The notes beneath the pieces were generated by a model. It had not been told where the DNA came from. It did no database searches and saw only the letters and a list, made by a program, of their open reading frames with translations. Positions 61,959-64,000 of a stretch of DNA of 64,000 nt are shown here, in pieces. The position numbers and the translations under genes are program-made. The DNA is taken from positions 1 to 64,000 of IMG/VR virus record IMGVR_UViG_3300021376_002797. One strand, written 5' to 3'. The first letter of the stretch is position 1. Each line of letters begins with the position of its first letter. The DNA comes from a virus.

Positions 61959-63485
61959 ATGGAAAATAGTAAATCGATAGTTGAAAACACTTTATTACAA
62001 ATTAAAGCGGTTGAAGATGCTATCAGCGAAAACGCAAAAGGAATACTTGCTTCAACAATGAAGGAAGAAATCAGCGAACTTGTAAGAGAATCATTAGGTT
62101 CTAAAAAAAGAAAAATTCGCGAACAAGAAGAAAACGAACCTGAAGCAGAAGTAGATGCTGAGGTTGAAACTGAAGAGGATCCGGAAGGAACAGAAGAACC
62201 TGAAGTTGATGTCGATGTCGATGTTGATGATGAGGGTGAAGAGCCTATGATGGGTCAAGAACCTGTGATGGGTGATAATGAGATGCCTCCGTTAGATATG
62301 ACATCTGCACCTATGAGTGACGTACTTAAAGTATTTAAAGCGATGGGTGATCAAGATGGTATTATTGTTGCCAAAGATGAAGACGATTTTTATCTTAAAG
62401 ATGGTGAAAATGAATATATTATAAGAACGGGAGCCGATGAAACAAATACTCAAACACAAATGGGACAAACGATGGCAGAGAGTGTTTTGTATGAATTAGT
62501 TTTGAATGAAGATTCAGTACCTCAAGCAGATTTTAATGAAGATTTAGATACGTTTGGAAGTGATTTTGAAAATTTAGAAACTCACATAGAAGAAGACGAT
62601 TCAATTTATGAATTAAATTTTAATGAGGGTGAAACTTACGAAGAAGTAGATGGCGTTTCTTGGTACGAGGATTTAGGCGAAGAAGAATACAACGAACAAA
62701 AACGAGATTCTATGATGTCTGAACAACCTAATGTTCCACCTACATACGAAGTCGATATGGACGAATTAGCAAATGTAATGGAATCGTTCAAGGATAAAGG
62801 AATTGGGGTGGGTAAAGCTAAATTTTCTTACGAAAAACAAAAGGGAGGTTTTAAAGAAGACAAAAAATATGCTGGAAAAACATCATCTAAAGGTCCTAAA
62901 TTTAATTACCCTAAAATCAAACATGGAGTTACTGAAACTGAAATGGATGAGGAGGAATTCGAAGGATGGGACAGAGAAGAAAACGAGGGTATGATGATGG
63001 AACCTAAAGAAGCATCAAGAACTATGACATATAGAAGGAGAGCTGAAAGAGGTAGAGTGACCGCACCTAAACAAGTAAGAAAAGAGTCAGTAGATGTTGA
63101 ATTAAATTTATTGAGAGAGAAAAATGAAGAATATAAAAAGGCTTTAGATTTCTTTAGAACTAAATTAAATGAAGTTGCGGTCTTTAATTCAAACTTAGCA
63201 TATTCCACAAGATTGTTCACAGAACATTCAACTACAAAACAAGAAAAAATAAATATTTTAAGAAGATTTGACGGAGTTGAGTCTTTGAAAGAATCAAAAA
63301 ACCTTTACCAATCAATTAAAAAAGAATTAGATGGAAATACTAATGTTGGTGTTGTGACTGAATCTATACAGAGAAAAGTTGTTAAAACACCACAAACAGG
63401 TTCCGCAGCTAATTTAATTGAAAGTAAAACTTATGAGAATCCACAATTCTTGAGAATGAAGGATTTGATGACAAAAATTAAATAA
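61959..63485 (+). CDS. Prohead scaffold/core protein (T4 gp22-like by position)
   Basis: 508 residues from ATG 61959; TTG 61950 is in frame but less likely. Very acidic with long coiled-coil-like helices. Residues ~50-110 are Glu/Asp-rich (EPEVDVDVDVDDEGEEP); a globular insert (LKVFKAMGDQDGIIVAKDED) follows. LVRE|S and IRE|Q near residues 45-55, and LILR-free helical C-terminal parts, fit a protein cut by the protease. The position between protease and capsid genes equals T4 gene 22, though it is about twice as long as gp22 (~270). Confidence 0.78.
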   Translation: MENSKSIVENTLLQIKAVEDAISENAKGILASTMKEEISELVRESLGSKKRKIREQEENEPEAEVDAEVETEEDPEGTEEPEVDVDVDVDDEGEEPMMGQEPVMGDNEMPPLDMTSAPMSDVLKVFKAMGDQDGIIVAKDEDDFYLKDGENEYIIRTGADETNTQTQMGQTMAESVLYELVLNEDSVPQADFNEDLDTFGSDFENLETHIEEDDSIYELNFNEGETYEEVDGVSWYEDLGEEEYNEQKRDSMMSEQPNVPPTYEVDMDELANVMESFKDKGIGVGKAKFSYEKQKGGFKEDKKYAGKTSSKGPKFNYPKIKHGVTETEMDEEEFEGWDREENEGMMMEPKEASRTMTYRRRAERGRVTAPKQVRKESVDVELNLLREKNEEYKKALDFFRTKLNEVAVFNSNLAYSTRLFTEHSTTKQEKINILRRFDGVESLKESKNLYQSIKKELDGNTNVGVVTESIQRKVVKTPQTGSAANLIESKTYENPQFLRMKDLMTKIK

Positions 63486-63510
63486 AAATAAACTTTTTTA
63501 AAAAACTGTA

Positions 63511-63518
63511 TATTTATA
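63511..63518 (+). promoter_or_regulatory. TATTTATA box, long leader
   Basis: 42 nt before the capsid ATG at 63561. Confidence 0.6.
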
Positions 63519-63560
63519 TACATAAAATAAAAAAAATAAACTCTAATTAAAAATAAAAAA

Positions 63561-64000
63561 ATGGGAGCATTATTAGAATCAGGTCTTGTTGGTAACATAG
63601 GTTTGAAACACCTTAAAGTTATCAAAGAAGATACAATTAACAAATGGGATAGATTAGGATTCCTAGACGGTCTTAAAGGACACGTTAAAGAGAACATGGC
63701 ACAATTATATGAAAATCAAGCATCTCACCTAATTAACGAAGCGGCTGCGACTGATAGCTCAGGTTCATTTGAAACTGTAGTTTTCCCAATCGTAAGACGC
63801 GTATTTTCTAAATTATTGGCTAATGATTTAGTATCAGTACAAGCAATGAACTTACCTATCGGTAAATTGTTCTACTTCGTACCTAAAATTCAAAGTTATC
63901 AAGCGGCAGGATCAAACTCTATTGATCATTATCCACCAATCGGCGGACCAACTTCTCCAAATTCAGATCCTACTCAAGGGTACACTGACGGAAGTAAAAA
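63561..64000 (+). CDS. Major capsid protein (T4 gp23-like), 5' part
   Basis: First 146 codons; the gene runs off the window. The N-terminal ~60 residues are a helical propeptide (LESGLVGNIGLKHLKVIKED) ending in ASHLINE|AAATD. T4 gp23 is cut at a comparable place (after Glu65). TVVFPIVRRVFSKLLANDLV then SVQAMNLPIGKLFYFVPKI matches the start of the mature HK97-type fold of gp23. It forms the head shell. Strong promoter box with a 42-nt leader. Confidence 0.95.
   Translation, partial: MGALLESGLVGNIGLKHLKVIKEDTINKWDRLGFLDGLKGHVKENMAQLYENQASHLINEAAATDSSGSFETVVFPIVRRVFSKLLANDLVSVQAMNLPIGKLFYFVPKIQSYQAAGSNSIDHYPPIGGPTSPNSDPTQGYTDGSK

Noticed and set aside
1-64000. CRISPR arrays or ordinary tRNA genes
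   Set aside because: No regular repeat-spacer array was seen. The only tRNA-like 3' end found belongs to the tmRNA.

Overview
The window is a compact, AT-rich segment of a large tailed phage with T4-like (myovirus) head genes. The host is probably a member of the Bacteroidota. The phage identity rests on an ordered head module at the right end: gp17-like terminase (55513), gp20-like portal (57327), gp21-like prohead protease (60874), scaffold (61959) and gp23-like major capsid protein (63561, cut by the window edge). The host inference rests on the near absence of Shine-Dalgarno sequences, host-type promoters of the form TTTG-(19/20)-TAnnTTTG before several minus-strand genes, and a Bacteroidota-like ribosomal protein bS21. 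No host chromosome genes, insertion sequences, CRISPR arrays or ordinary tRNA genes were seen.

Layout. 1-28.5 kb is mostly short plus-strand genes whose products share related N-terminal tags: a basic amphipathic helix ending in (I/L)-x-E followed by Q, S, D, T or N. Behind the tags sit different bodies: M15-like peptidases, a lysozyme-like enzyme, a PAP2 phosphatase, a DUF5856-like protein, MORN-repeat proteins, membrane proteins and two very large proteins. Untagged genes among them include an FKBP isomerase, a short UvrC and a SAP-domain protein. 28.6-40 kb is the fibre region: a baseplate/fibre-like protein, a 1056-residue fibre with a long Gly-Thr/Ser collagen-like repeat, and a second fibre. 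A minus-strand cassette of three sugar-modification enzymes lies between them, flanked by 62-bp direct repeats. 40-53 kb mixes more tagged genes with minus-strand accessory genes: a pyrimidine-dimer glycosylase, four small exported proteins, an M20-type peptidase, a tmRNA and a ClpC-like AAA+ ATPase. The ATPase is encoded in two pieces joined by a naturally split intein at its first Walker A motif. 52-64 kb is the head morphogenesis region, which also holds the phage bS21 gene.

How the parts may work together. The sequence TATTTATA stands upstream of almost every tagged or structural transcription unit on either strand and resembles a late promoter. It is often so close to the ATG that the mRNA would be leaderless. 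The untagged accessory genes instead carry host-type promoters or no recognisable box. My reading is that the tags are capsid-targeting sequences. The gp21-like protease would remove them at (I/L)-x-E, the type of site also seen in the major capsid protein (LINE before AAATD). If so, this phage packs an unusually large, modular set of proteins in its head. bS21, tmRNA and Clp form a second theme, control of host translation and proteolysis. The collagen-like fibre next to a TibC-like heptosyltransferase suggests O-glycosylation of the fibre. All functional statements are from reading the sequence; no database search or structure prediction was run.
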